Part shown: in pieces, positions 50,864-59,780 of the stretch | Layout: each line of letters starts with the position of its first letter | Position numbering within the stretch: position 1 is the first letter of the stretch | Source: Chryseosolibacter sp964551035 | GTDB lineage: Bacteria; Bacteroidota; Bacteroidia; Cytophagales; Cyclobacteriaceae | Length of the DNA stretch: 64,000 bases | Direction of reading: 5' to 3' | Assembly (NCBI GenBank): GCA_964551035.1 | Contig: CAZKBK010000017.1 | Span: 34,052 to 98,051 of the forward strand | Notes under the pieces: generated by a model | What the model was told of the DNA's origin: nothing | Databases searched by the model: none | What the model saw: only the letters and a program-made list of their open reading frames with translations | Program-made: the position numbers and the translations under genes

Positions 50864-52519
50864 TCATTTTTCTTGGTTGGCGTTGTTCCGGCCTGTCCAT
50901 CCGGGCCCGTAGATGATTCTTCCGGGCTTCGCCCCGGTGTGTTCACCATTGCGCAGCACCCATGCGCCGTTGATGAAGACATGCACCATGCCCTCGCTGT
51001 ACGCCGACGGGTTTTGAAAAGTCGCCCGGTCCGTTATTTTCGCGGGATCAAAGATCACGACGTCGGCAAAACTTCCGCTCCGGAGTCTGCCGCGCATGGG
51101 AATGCCCAGATTGTCCGCGGGCAGTGCGGTAAGCCGGCGTATCGCTTCCTCAAGGCGCATGACCTTTTCCTCCCGCACATATTTCCCCAGTACGCGGGCA
51201 AAGGTGCCGAACGCGCGGGGATGGTCCGGTAAGTCTTCGGCATCGAGGGAATAGGCCCCGGCGTCGGATCCGAAACTCACCCAGGGGAGGCTGATTATCT
51301 TCCTGACAATATTCTCCGATTGGAGAAAGTAAATGCATTCGATTCGCGATTTGTCGGCAACGATCAGATCAAGGGTGGTTTCGTCCGGTGATTTGCCGTG
51401 CAGGTGGGCAGCTTCGTCGAGTCGTTTTCCGGCGTAGCGCTCGTCCAGCGCATCGATCCGGAAGTCGGTAAGGAGCACGTCGGCCGGGTCCGAGTTCTTA
51501 TACGGAATACCGGCGTGCATTTCATGCAAGACACGCTTGCGCGTGGAGGATGTTGTTAGCCGCCTGCGCATCGCGCGGGCGCCTCCGGCCTGAACCCATT
51601 GCGGGAGGCGCGACGTGAGGCCAGTGGCGCTCGCGTTGTACGGGTACATGTTTGCCGTGATCCGCATACCTGCCTTCCGCGCACTGTCAACCTTCATCAG
51701 CACACCGTCGATCTTGTTCCAGTTTCGCGCGATGTTGAGTTTGAGATGGTATATTTCGAGCGGAATGGATGCTTCCGATGAGATTTGAATAGCCTCGTCC
51801 AGGGCTTCCAGGATGAAATCCCCCTCGCTGCGAAGGTGGGTGATGTAGATTCCCCCATACGAAGACGCCACACGGCACAACTCGACCAGTTCGTGGGTGG
51901 AGGCGAAACTCGCGGGTGGATAGATCAGTGACGTGCTGACGCCCAGCGCACCTTCCTCCATGCTGCGCTGCACCAGCTTTTTCATTTGCTCAAGTTCTTT
52001 CGCCGTGGGCGCGCGGTTGGCGAAACCAAGCTCATGGATCCGCACGCTGGTGGCGCCAACGAAGGAAGCCACGTTCGGGCTCATGCCTTTTTTTTGCAAC
52101 CAGGCGAAGTATCCGCCGAGGGAAGTCCACAGACTGTCAGGTGGCTTGTGCAGATGCCTGCGCACCGGACCGGGAGAATACCCTTCACCCAGTACCTCAA
52201 GCGTTACACCTTGTTTGATGTCGCTGATGGCCCGTCCGTCTTTCAGCAGGCTTTCGTCCGCCCAACTGAGCATGTTTATGAATCCGGGCGCGACGGCAAG
52301 CCCGCTTGCATCGATCTCCACAGTCCCGAAGGCGCCACCCAAATCGCCCACCTTTATGATCCGGTCATGCTGTATCCCGAGATCCCCCAGGTACGGGGTT
52401 GTGCCCGACCCGTCGTAAATCGTTCCGTTGCGAATGATGATGTCGTACACTTCTTCCCGGGTCGAAAAAAATGCGACAACCATCAACAACAACAGCGGCA
52501 GTGCAATGAAATAACGCAT
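50864..52519 (-). CDS. D-aminoacylase-like amidohydrolase with an altered HxH motif
   Basis: This 551-residue amidohydrolase has an N-terminal signal/anchor (MRYFIALPLLLLMVVAFFST), the beta-sandwich start YDIIIRNGTIYDGSGTTPYL and the family segments GGIYITHLRSEGDFILEAL, IPLEIYHLKLN and SFGSDAGAYSLDAEDLPDHP. In place of the usual PGFIDxHxHxD metal-binding HxH, it reads PGFINMLSWADESLL. The His in HLRSEG and the Asp in SDAG remain. A similar replacement is seen in a subgroup of Bacteroidota D-aminoacylase-like proteins, so it may bind a single metal or be a divergent hydrolase. Confidence 0.88.
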   Translation of the reverse strand: MRYFIALPLLLLMVVAFFSTREEVYDIIIRNGTIYDGSGTTPYLGDLGIQHDRIIKVGDLGGAFGTVEIDASGLAVAPGFINMLSWADESLLKDGRAISDIKQGVTLEVLGEGYSPGPVRRHLHKPPDSLWTSLGGYFAWLQKKGMSPNVASFVGATSVRIHELGFANRAPTAKELEQMKKLVQRSMEEGALGVSTSLIYPPASFASTHELVELCRVASSYGGIYITHLRSEGDFILEALDEAIQISSEASIPLEIYHLKLNIARNWNKIDGVLMKVDSARKAGMRITANMYPYNASATGLTSRLPQWVQAGGARAMRRRLTTSSTRKRVLHEMHAGIPYKNSDPADVLLTDFRIDALDERYAGKRLDEAAHLHGKSPDETTLDLIVADKSRIECIYFLQSENIVRKIISLPWVSFGSDAGAYSLDAEDLPDHPRAFGTFARVLGKYVREEKVMRLEEAIRRLTALPADNLGIPMRGRLRSGSFADVVIFDPAKITDRATFQNPSAYSEGMVHVFINGAWVLRNGEHTGAKPGRIIYGPGWTGRNNANQEK

Positions 52520-52588
52520 GATTTTGCTCTCCTACGTTACACAACTTTCCTCGAAAAAGAAAGTGGTGCTTGCATCAATTTTCAGTCC

Positions 52589-53338
52589 TTACCGAACCTT
52601 TCCGAGTCGCATGAACACTGGAAACAGCATTTTCTTTTTGCCATCGCCGGACCAGTGGGGCCTGAGCCGGTCGGAAATTTCCGGTACCGGATCGTGGTTC
52701 TTTGCGCGGATGTATTTTTGTGTTGCCGACCACGAGGTAAGGTAGCCGCACAACTCCCCGAGATTCCAGAAGACTTCGATGGCGAAAGGAGGTGTCCCGA
52801 TCTCGTCAAAGGGAAAGTCCATGTCGCGGTACGCGGACTCCACAAGCTTTCGTGCGGGGTCCCAGTAAGGCCCGACGATGTGGTGGTAGAAATCACCGAT
52901 GATGCGGTCGATATCCCGGTCGACCTGCAGCAGCCCATATCCCCACGCGGCGAGTAATGCGCCGGCACGTGCCGTGCGCCGAACTTCGTCGTAGAATCGC
53001 CCGGTATCTATCCAATGCAACGCCTGCGCTATGGTAATGAGGTTGAAACTGTCATTTGAAAATGGCGTGGACTCGGCCGGACTGACAGCATAGAGAATGT
53101 TTGAGACCGCGGGCGCCTGGTCGAGTTGCCGTTGGCTGATATCCGTTGCGTATACTTTCGAAAAATGTCTTGCAAGATCCCTGGCTACCTGTCCGTTGCC
53201 GGTGGCACAGTCCCATGCGGCGTCTCGCGCGCTTACATGGCGAAGGATAAAATCAAAAAGTACATCGGGATAGCCGGGCCTATAGGCGGCGTAGAGGTGC
53301 GCGTGGGAGGAGAAGAGATCGTTGGAGGAAAGGGGCAT
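52589..53338 (-). CDS. Class I SAM-dependent methyltransferase
   Basis: This 249-residue enzyme has a Rossmann SAM-binding fold: motif I WDCATGNGQVARDLARHFSK, the acidic loop in VYATDISQRQLDQ, the later strand FNLITIAQALHWID and the C-terminal tail common to the UbiE/TMT-like group (DKIDP-like AHLYAAYRPGYP at the N-terminus). Several homologues are called trans-aconitate or tellurite-type methyltransferases, but the substrate here is unknown. It is divergent from the SMUG2-type gene. Confidence 0.9.
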   Translation of the reverse strand: MPLSSNDLFSSHAHLYAAYRPGYPDVLFDFILRHVSARDAAWDCATGNGQVARDLARHFSKVYATDISQRQLDQAPAVSNILYAVSPAESTPFSNDSFNLITIAQALHWIDTGRFYDEVRRTARAGALLAAWGYGLLQVDRDIDRIIGDFYHHIVGPYWDPARKLVESAYRDMDFPFDEIGTPPFAIEVFWNLGELCGYLTSWSATQKYIRAKNHDPVPEISDRLRPHWSGDGKKKMLFPVFMRLGKVR

Positions 53339-53419
53339 CGGGATTTGGGCATTTAGGCATTAGTCGGTATTGGGGAGGCCCTTTTGGAAGTCCTTTGCGT
53401 TATTCACATTTTTACCGCG

Positions 53420-54091
53420 ATGTCTTTTTCGGATAAGGTACTGAAATTCTATAAACAACTGGCGATCGACGTTGTGCTTCCGTCGGGCGTGGAGGTGCTG
53501 AATCCGTACCAGGACAAGAATGCGTTCGGCCTTTGTCGCAAATTCTATGGCAAGTACTATAGCGACGACAATCGCCGCGTGGCCATCCTGGGTATAAATC
53601 CCGGACGGTTTGGGGCGGGGCTGACGGGGATTCCTTTTACCGATCCTCCCAAGCTTGAGTTCCACTGCGGCATTCCCAACGATCTCCCGAAGAAAGGAGA
53701 ACTCTCCGCCGATTTCATCTACCGGATGATTGACCGTTTCGGCGGGCTGGAACGGTTCTATGCAAAATTCTTTATCAGTTCGGTCTCTCCTTTAGGATTT
53801 ACCCGGGACGGAAAGAATCTTAATTACTACGACGACACCATCCTGCTGAAAACTCTGGAACCCTTCATAAAGAAATCGCTGACCCGGATCGTTGGGATGG
53901 GCGTAGACCGGCGTGTGGTATTTTGTCTGGGGGAGGGGGCAAATTTCAAATACTTTATGCGCCTCAACGCGAAGGAGGGGTACTTCGAAGAGGTTGTCCC
54001 CCTTGCGCATCCCAGGTTCATCATGCAGTACAAACGAAAATCCATCGACCGGTACGTGGAATCGTATGTGGAACTTTTGGGTTCCCGGTGA
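53420..54091 (+). CDS. SMUG2-type uracil-DNA glycosylase-family protein
   Basis: The product (223 residues from the ATG at 53420) is a SMUG2/DUF4918 member of the uracil-DNA glycosylase superfamily. It has the water-activating motif VAILGINPGRFGAGLTGIPF, the mid segment FISSVSPLGFTRDGKNLNYY and the intercalation loop around VVPLAHPRFIMQYK. It would remove uracil or oxidised pyrimidine bases from DNA, starting base-excision repair. The frame from 53384 adds residues without family similarity. It has no signal peptide. Confidence 0.9.
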   Translation: MSFSDKVLKFYKQLAIDVVLPSGVEVLNPYQDKNAFGLCRKFYGKYYSDDNRRVAILGINPGRFGAGLTGIPFTDPPKLEFHCGIPNDLPKKGELSADFIYRMIDRFGGLERFYAKFFISSVSPLGFTRDGKNLNYYDDTILLKTLEPFIKKSLTRIVGMGVDRRVVFCLGEGANFKYFMRLNAKEGYFEEVVPLAHPRFIMQYKRKSIDRYVESYVELLGSR

Positions 54092-54100
54092 AACGATGTC

Positions 54101-54134
54101 CAAAACAAAAGGGCAGGTCCTTCCGGCCGCCCTT
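54101..54134 (-). terminator. Terminator of the 54157-54906 gene
   Basis: On the minus strand AAGGGC pairs with GCCCTT with an inner GGCC/GGTCC-like pairing, followed by TTTGTTTTG. It lies just after that gene's stop. Confidence 0.65.
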
Positions 54135-54156
54135 CCGCATTATTCATGGACTTGTC

Positions 54157-54906
54157 TTAACCCTTCGTTACGACACCGCTCGTCAGGTTCACGATGTAGG
54201 CTGCGTTGTTGACGGTGAGGTCGGCGGTTCCATCGCCATTGAATTCAACCGTTGCGGAATAGGAATACGATCCTTTGCCCGTTACCGATCCCGACAGGTT
54301 TACCGTAGCGGTTCCCTCCACGATCCGTTGCGACTCCTTGTTGACAACGAGCTCCTCGATGGTGATGCCGATTTCGCTGGTTCCCGCGGATGGATTATCC
54401 TGTTTCCATTCGTAAGATCCACTCCGGTCAAAGTCACCGTTAAGGACATAGTCGGCCGATGACTCCTGCAGTTCGCTGACGCTCAGTGCCGAAGTGCCAT
54501 CGAAGTCGAAGGCGGCATTAGGTCCGTCGTATTCGATGCTATAGGTGGCGTTCACATTCAGGCTGGTGGCCGTTTCACCATCGCATTGAAGCAAAAAATC
54601 GTAGCTGAAAACGTAAGCGAATGACGGCGTGGTACCGGGATCGCTCGAGATCTCGAAATCTGCCTCGTCGGAATATTCGCAGGCGGCCTGACGTCCCGAG
54701 GAACTTGCCGCTACAGCCGCGTCAGCGGCTACGGCGCTTTGGTTGACAATGGCCAAAAGACCCGAATTGACCGTTAGCGACGCTCCGATCAATTCAGCGG
54801 CTTCATCGTTATTGATGGCGGGTGTGGGTTCATCTTCGCTACATGCGGCAGCTACTACGACAAGCCCGGCGAGTACCGCGCTTTTCCAGAAATTTTTCTT
54901 GTTCAT
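54157..54906 (-). CDS. Hypothetical lipoprotein
   Basis: A 249-residue lipoprotein (lipobox VVAAAC, Cys22) with a Glu/Asp-rich tether. The Ala/Ser-rich region GASLTVNSGLLAIVNQSAVA and AADAAVAASSSGRQAACEYS is followed by beta-rich sequence with repeated Tyr/Thr strands. No family is recognised. It is typical of the many surface lipoproteins of Bacteroidota. The next gene, at 55203, runs the other way. Confidence 0.75.
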   Translation of the reverse strand: MNKKNFWKSAVLAGLVVVAAACSEDEPTPAINNDEAAELIGASLTVNSGLLAIVNQSAVAADAAVAASSSGRQAACEYSDEADFEISSDPGTTPSFAYVFSYDFLLQCDGETATSLNVNATYSIEYDGPNAAFDFDGTSALSVSELQESSADYVLNGDFDRSGSYEWKQDNPSAGTSEIGITIEELVVNKESQRIVEGTATVNLSGSVTGKGSYSYSATVEFNGDGTADLTVNNAAYIVNLTSGVVTKG

Positions 54907-55202
54907 AGACAGTTTAAATTGTTGGTTTTAAGCATTGTTTATACGGCGAGTGTATCCAATGAAACCGGAACAGGCCGCTTTTTTTGCCAGAATCGGCCGT
55001 TTCATGGCATAAGCTGCCGATTTGGACGGTAAAGCGGGATTCTACGGGAGTTGCGGGAACGGAAGGATGTGAAATCCGCGTAACGTCGGTCACCCCAAGG
55101 CCGCAATTCACCCGCACCGTTGTCGCTCCGGCACCCGCGGAAGTTTTGACCTTTTTCCCATGTTTGTGATGTTAAAGAAAACTTCAACTAAAAATCAGAA
55201 TC

Positions 55203-55628
55203 ATGGACACCACAACAAAAACAAACATTACCGTTGAAACGATCGTCGACGCGCCGGTTGAAAAGACTTGGAAATACTGGAACGCGCCTGATCATATCAC
55301 GAAGTGGTGCCAGGCGTCGGATGATTGGCACGCGCCCTATGCCGAGAACGACCTGCGCAAGGGAGGTAAAATGAAGACCACGATGGCGGCAAAAGACGGC
55401 AGCGTCAGTTTTGACTTCGAGGCGATCTACACGCACGTGGACCCGTTAAAAAAAATTGAGTACGACATCGTCGATGGCCGGAAGGTATCCATTATTTTCA
55501 CTGCCGAAGGCGATAAAACCCGCGTGACCGAAACTTTCGAGGCGGAGGGCGCTAATCCGATCGAGATGCAACGCGGTGGCTGGCAGGCCATTTTGGATAA
55601 TTTTAAGAAGCATACCGAAGCGAATTAA
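55203..55628 (+). CDS. AHSA1/SRPBCC-family protein
   Basis: This 141-residue protein is a single START-like SRPBCC domain. It begins ITVETIVDAPVEKTWKYWNA, has the central strand FDFEAIYTHVDPLKKIEYDI and ends in the long helix GGWQAILDNFKKHTEA, as in the Aha1 C-terminal group. Members bind hydrophobic ligands or act as chaperone cofactors; the ligand is unknown. It stands alone, with a terminator following. Confidence 0.92.
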   Translation: MDTTTKTNITVETIVDAPVEKTWKYWNAPDHITKWCQASDDWHAPYAENDLRKGGKMKTTMAAKDGSVSFDFEAIYTHVDPLKKIEYDIVDGRKVSIIFTAEGDKTRVTETFEAEGANPIEMQRGGWQAILDNFKKHTEAN

Positions 55629-55644
55629 AGACCTTGCTGGTCTG

Positions 55645-55693
55645 GGCGGCATGGCCTTCATTGCGTTTGGGCCGCAACCTGCCGTCTTTTTTT
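55645..55693 (+). terminator. Terminator after the AHSA1-like gene
   Basis: GGCGGCA (55645-55651) pairs with TGCCGTC (55680-55686, one G-T) over a structured loop, followed by seven T. The remaining 55694-56029 region shows no gene. Confidence 0.6.
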
Positions 55694-56029
55694 ACCAAGC
55701 CGTGCCCGAAGAGGCTTCGGGTGCATGGCTGGCTTTGACGATCCGCAAGCGGCGCCAATGAACGGCGCCGCTATGGAGCTGCCGACCCCTTCCTCTGTTC
55801 CCCCCTGCGGAATGCCATCCTGTCTATCTATTGTCTACCTCGCAAACCCTCCCTTCCTGCTGTGTTTCGCGTATAAACGGAAAGTTTTTTTGACCCTTTG
55901 TTCCGGGATGCTGTCCTGGAATCCGGCGCCGATATTGGAGCCATGGGCCAGCGCGCCTTTGAACGAGGTTGAAAAACCAAAGGAACATTCATAACTTATT
56001 TAATAACCGGCGGATTTTCGCCACGATTC

Positions 56030-58288
56030 ATGTACCCTGTCACCAGCCAGCCGCACCGGCGCGGTCGTCTCTTCAAAACCGGAACCGGACTTGTCGCGCT
56101 TGTCCTCGTCGCGATAGGAGCCTGGTCCCAGGAGATTCCGCGCATTCAGTCACCGATCGTCATTGACGGCAAAGTATCGCCAGAGGAATGGGATGGCGTG
56201 GACACGCTGTCGTTTGTGAGTCATTGGCCCGTGTACGCGCCGGCGAAGAACACCAACACGAAATTCAGAATTGGCTATGACGACAAATACCTCTACTTCT
56301 CCAGTATTTGTTACGACGATCCCGGACTTATTCAGGGCCCCACCTTTGAGCGTGACAAGTGGGAGATGACCATGGACCAGATGGCCGTCATTCTCGATAC
56401 CTACAACGATAACGAGAACGCGCTGGTTTTCTCTGTGACACCGACCGGCTCGCGCATCGACGTGGCCATGAAGAACGACGCGCAGGGTGATGAGCCTGCG
56501 GACGTGTCGTGGAATTCGTACTGGATCGCGGAAGCGGCGACGCATGATCGCGGCTGGTCGATGGAGGCGCGCATTCCGTTCAGCAGCCTTCGTTTCCAGA
56601 CGACGGGCGATGAAGTCAATATGGGGCTCATCGTATACCGTTACGTTGCCCGCGACCGAAAACTCGACATCTATCCGCCAATACGACCCGACTGGGGATT
56701 CTGGAGCTTTGCAAAGCCTTCGCAGGCTGCGAACATCACCTTCCGCGGCGTCAGGAATAAAAGACCCTGGTTCACCACGCCGTATCTCCTTTCGCGTCTG
56801 GGTTATCACCACACCGAAACGGAGCCGGGATCCATGCGCATTCGGGAGCGTGACAACACGGTGACCGCGGGACTTGACGTGCAGCATGCACTCACCGACA
56901 ACCTTAATCTCGATTTCACCATCAACACCGACTTCGCACAGGTGGAAGCCGATGACCAGATTGTCAACCTCAGTCGTTTCTCACTGTTTTTCCCCGAGAA
57001 GCGGAGGTTTTTTCTCGAACGTTCCAGTATTATGGAGTTTGGATTTGAGCAGAACAACCGGCTCTTTTACAGCAGGCGTATCGGCCTTGACGAGGGCCGG
57101 ATCGTTCCCCTTTGGGGTGGGGCGCGGCTCGTCGGTCGCATCGGCAATTATGACGTAGGGGTCATGAATTTGCAATCCCGAAAGGTTTCAGATGTTCCGT
57201 CGGAGAACTTCGGCGTACTCCGCGTGCGTCGCCGCGTGTCCCGGAACAATTCCTATGTGGGCGGCATCTTCACTTCAAGGACCAACCTGAATGGTAGCCA
57301 TGACGTTGCTTATGGCGCAGACGCGATCGTCAATCTTTTTAAGAACGACTATCTGCGCGTCAACCTCGCCCAGACGTATCACTCCGGCGACACGGTGGAC
57401 TATGCGAGTGCGCTTTCTGACCGGAAACGGATTTTCGTGATGTGGGAGAACCGGTCACAGGTAGGATTGAACTATTCGCTCAGTTACTCGCAGGTCGACA
57501 AACACTATTCCCCCGCGCTGGGTTTCGAGGCGCGAAACAATTTTCGCGCTGTCGGCGACCGGGTATCCTATGGGTGGTTCCCGAAGAAGGAAGGCAGTCT
57601 CCGCTATCTGTCCGCAAGCCTCAACGCAACAGGGTTTTTCAGGAACCCGGTCCGGGCCGCCGCCACGACCCAACCCGCCCGGCTGGAGACGTTTCAATTG
57701 TCGCCGTCATTCCTCATGGAGTGGGTGAAGAACAACACCTTTACCGTGACCTTCAACCGCCTGTACGACAGCCCCGGCGAGGCCTTTGCGTTGTCGGACG
57801 AGATCACGATACCCGCGGGAACGTACGTAAACCAGGACGTCAATGTATCTTATCAGTCGCCAACAGTGAACTTTCTTACCTCGCTGTTCGACCTCACCAC
57901 GGGGACTTTTTACGGAGGCAAGCGTTTCTCCGGCGGCATTACCCCGACCTGGATCATCAACAAGTATGTCACCTTGAGCGCTTTCTACCAGTTCAACCGC
58001 ATCGACTTTGCCGACAAGCCCGACTACCTCGCCCACGTCGCGCGCCTGAAAGTGGCCACCTCCCTGAATGTTAAACTCAGCGTGAATGCTTTCGCGCAGA
58101 CCAACACCGTGTCCAACGTGAGTGCCATCAACTTTCGCTTTCGCTACAACTGGCGGGATGGGGATGATCTTTACGTCGTTTACAATGAAGTCCTGAACAA
58201 CGACGCAAAGATCGACGCATATCTTCCTTTTTCAGATTACCGGGCGTTCATCGTAAAATACGTGCACACCTTTCACGTCGGGAACTAA
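56030..58288 (+). CDS. CBM9/DUF5916 outer-membrane protein
   Basis: This 752-residue exported protein has a signal sequence (FKTGTGLVALVLVAIGAWSQ) and an N-terminal CBM9-like domain at about residues 40-230 (IVIDGKVSPEEWDGVDTLSF, KFRIGYDDKYLYFSSICYDD). The rest is DUF5916, predicted to be a beta-barrel, with FAQVEADDQIVNLSRFSLFF at the start and a C-terminal run of alternating strands. Members are widespread in marine and soil Bacteroidota but have no proven function. The C-terminus (VKYVHTFHVGN) is not a classical barrel end, which is a minor oddity. Confidence 0.9.
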   Translation: MYPVTSQPHRRGRLFKTGTGLVALVLVAIGAWSQEIPRIQSPIVIDGKVSPEEWDGVDTLSFVSHWPVYAPAKNTNTKFRIGYDDKYLYFSSICYDDPGLIQGPTFERDKWEMTMDQMAVILDTYNDNENALVFSVTPTGSRIDVAMKNDAQGDEPADVSWNSYWIAEAATHDRGWSMEARIPFSSLRFQTTGDEVNMGLIVYRYVARDRKLDIYPPIRPDWGFWSFAKPSQAANITFRGVRNKRPWFTTPYLLSRLGYHHTETEPGSMRIRERDNTVTAGLDVQHALTDNLNLDFTINTDFAQVEADDQIVNLSRFSLFFPEKRRFFLERSSIMEFGFEQNNRLFYSRRIGLDEGRIVPLWGGARLVGRIGNYDVGVMNLQSRKVSDVPSENFGVLRVRRRVSRNNSYVGGIFTSRTNLNGSHDVAYGADAIVNLFKNDYLRVNLAQTYHSGDTVDYASALSDRKRIFVMWENRSQVGLNYSLSYSQVDKHYSPALGFEARNNFRAVGDRVSYGWFPKKEGSLRYLSASLNATGFFRNPVRAAATTQPARLETFQLSPSFLMEWVKNNTFTVTFNRLYDSPGEAFALSDEITIPAGTYVNQDVNVSYQSPTVNFLTSLFDLTTGTFYGGKRFSGGITPTWIINKYVTLSAFYQFNRIDFADKPDYLAHVARLKVATSLNVKLSVNAFAQTNTVSNVSAINFRFRYNWRDGDDLYVVYNEVLNNDAKIDAYLPFSDYRAFIVKYVHTFHVGN

Positions 58289-58424
58289 GTCGGCGTGCGC
58301 CGGAAGGAAGGTGGGAACATAGCCTGCACATCCGGCGGTGAGCGTAGCGAATCGGGAACGAAGTGTTTGAAGGTTGACCCCCGGTGTCCCAGGCAAGATG
58401 CAAAGGTCAGGTTCCGGCCTATGC

Positions 58425-59366
58425 CTATTCCGTGCGCATTGGTGTAATCACGATATTCCGGTACTCCACCGGCCCGTGGTCGCCTTGCAGCATCAGGGGG
58501 CCAGGTTCACCTTCGTTGGAATCGAGCGCACCCCCTGTAATGCCGGGAATTTCACGGTTGCAGATGATCGTCTTTCCGTTGGCTTCAACGGTGATCATCC
58601 TTCCGATAAATGTGATGTCATAGCTTTGCCATTCGCCGGGTTTTTTCGCAACCTGTTCGCTGGGCGCAATAAAACCATACACGCCCCCGAGTTCACCCGA
58701 CAAGGGTTCGTGGCCGTAGCTGTCCATGACCTGAACCTCGTAACGACCGCGCAGATAGACGCCGCTGTTGCTGCCCTCCGGGTAGCGAAATTCGAGATGG
58801 AGTTTAAAATCGTTGAATGCTTCCGCAGTGACAAGGTTGGCGCCTGATTTCCTGTTCCGCAGGATGCCGTTCTCCACTGCCCATTGATTTTCGCCGGCAA
58901 GGGCGTTCCATCCTTTAAGGGTGCCCTCGTCTATGAGGGCGATGGGTTGGCCCCAGGTTCCTTCCTGTCTGTCCCGCAACGATGGCGCGCGCACGCCGTT
59001 AAACGCATATTTTTTTCCGTTGGGGAATACCATCGTGCCCGTTAGCGTATTGCCATTATACGAGGCTTCAACGGTTAGATCTTGATCGCCTTCTTCCCAT
59101 TGGGGTGGGATCGCAAAAGAGAAGGCGTTGCCGTCAATGACAACTTCGGAAATGGGGCGCGCGCTTCCGGCAACGCCGACGAACTGCCCTACCAGGGTCT
59201 TGTGGCCCGAATGGGTGATTTCCAGCCACGAGGGATTTGTTTTTCCGTCCATGGTGATCGTCAGATCCCATCGCCCTTCCGGCGACGAAGGGGTTTGCGC
59301 ATGGACGCAAACGCAGCAAACGGGGAGGAGGAGCAAGGATAATAATACGGCGTGCGAGTTTTTCAT
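58425..59366 (-). CDS. DUF1080 (3-keto-disaccharide hydrolase-like) protein
   Basis: This 313-residue exported protein starts at 59366 (MKNSHAVLLSLLLLPVCCVC, then VHAQ). Residues 25-140 are an unrecognised beta region, and 150-313 a DUF1080 jelly roll: IDEGTLKGWNALAGENQWAV near the start, LHLEFRYPEGSNSGVYLRGR in the middle, and a C-terminal EYRNIVITPM. DUF1080 domains are concanavalin-like and some hydrolyse 3-keto-glucosides, so a sugar-related role is reasonable. It is convergent with the CBM9/DUF5916 gene. Confidence 0.9.
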   Translation of the reverse strand: MKNSHAVLLSLLLLPVCCVCVHAQTPSSPEGRWDLTITMDGKTNPSWLEITHSGHKTLVGQFVGVAGSARPISEVVIDGNAFSFAIPPQWEEGDQDLTVEASYNGNTLTGTMVFPNGKKYAFNGVRAPSLRDRQEGTWGQPIALIDEGTLKGWNALAGENQWAVENGILRNRKSGANLVTAEAFNDFKLHLEFRYPEGSNSGVYLRGRYEVQVMDSYGHEPLSGELGGVYGFIAPSEQVAKKPGEWQSYDITFIGRMITVEANGKTIICNREIPGITGGALDSNEGEPGPLMLQGDHGPVEYRNIVITPMRTE

Positions 59367-59780
59367 AGGTGTGGTTGGTTGGTCTAAAAATACTGGGAAT
59401 GGGGGTAAGGTCAACCTGCGCGTGGCGTATTGTGATGATCGGCTCAGCGGACCTGAACGAAGTTCCGCGTCACACACGCCGTGCACTGGTCTGATGGTCA
59501 GCCTGGTCTGCCAATGGTTGGGGTTTTGGAGTTCAGGGGACCGAAAAATCCCGTACCATCGCTGACGGGATTGGCGAACGGTCCGTCCAGGGGCCACTTT
59601 TTTACCCTGTTGAAAAAAATCACCACACAACGGCTTGCATAGGCGAGGGTCTTCATTATACATTTGGTCTCCCGACCGAAGGTCAATCCCCACGAAAGTA
59701 TTCTCCCGCCAGCGCAATTCCGACAAACGGAATTGTCCAGGTCCTTTTTAATCGTTTTCTCAACCTAAACAAAAAAGCCT
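59367..59780. promoter_or_regulatory. Leader region upstream of the T9SS GH16 gene with two inverted repeats
   Basis: No gene is seen in 414 bases. CAATTCCG and CGGAATTG (59715-59722 and 59728-59735) form a perfect 8-bp palindromic pair 46 bases before the ATG, well placed for an operator. AATCCCGT and ACGGGATT (59547-59572) form a second hairpin, followed by T5 on the minus strand. Confidence 0.5.

Noticed and set aside
58289..58424. Possible RNA gene between the CBM9/DUF5916 and DUF1080 genes
   Set aside because: No stable fold or known consensus could be drawn; it is probably just a convergent spacer.
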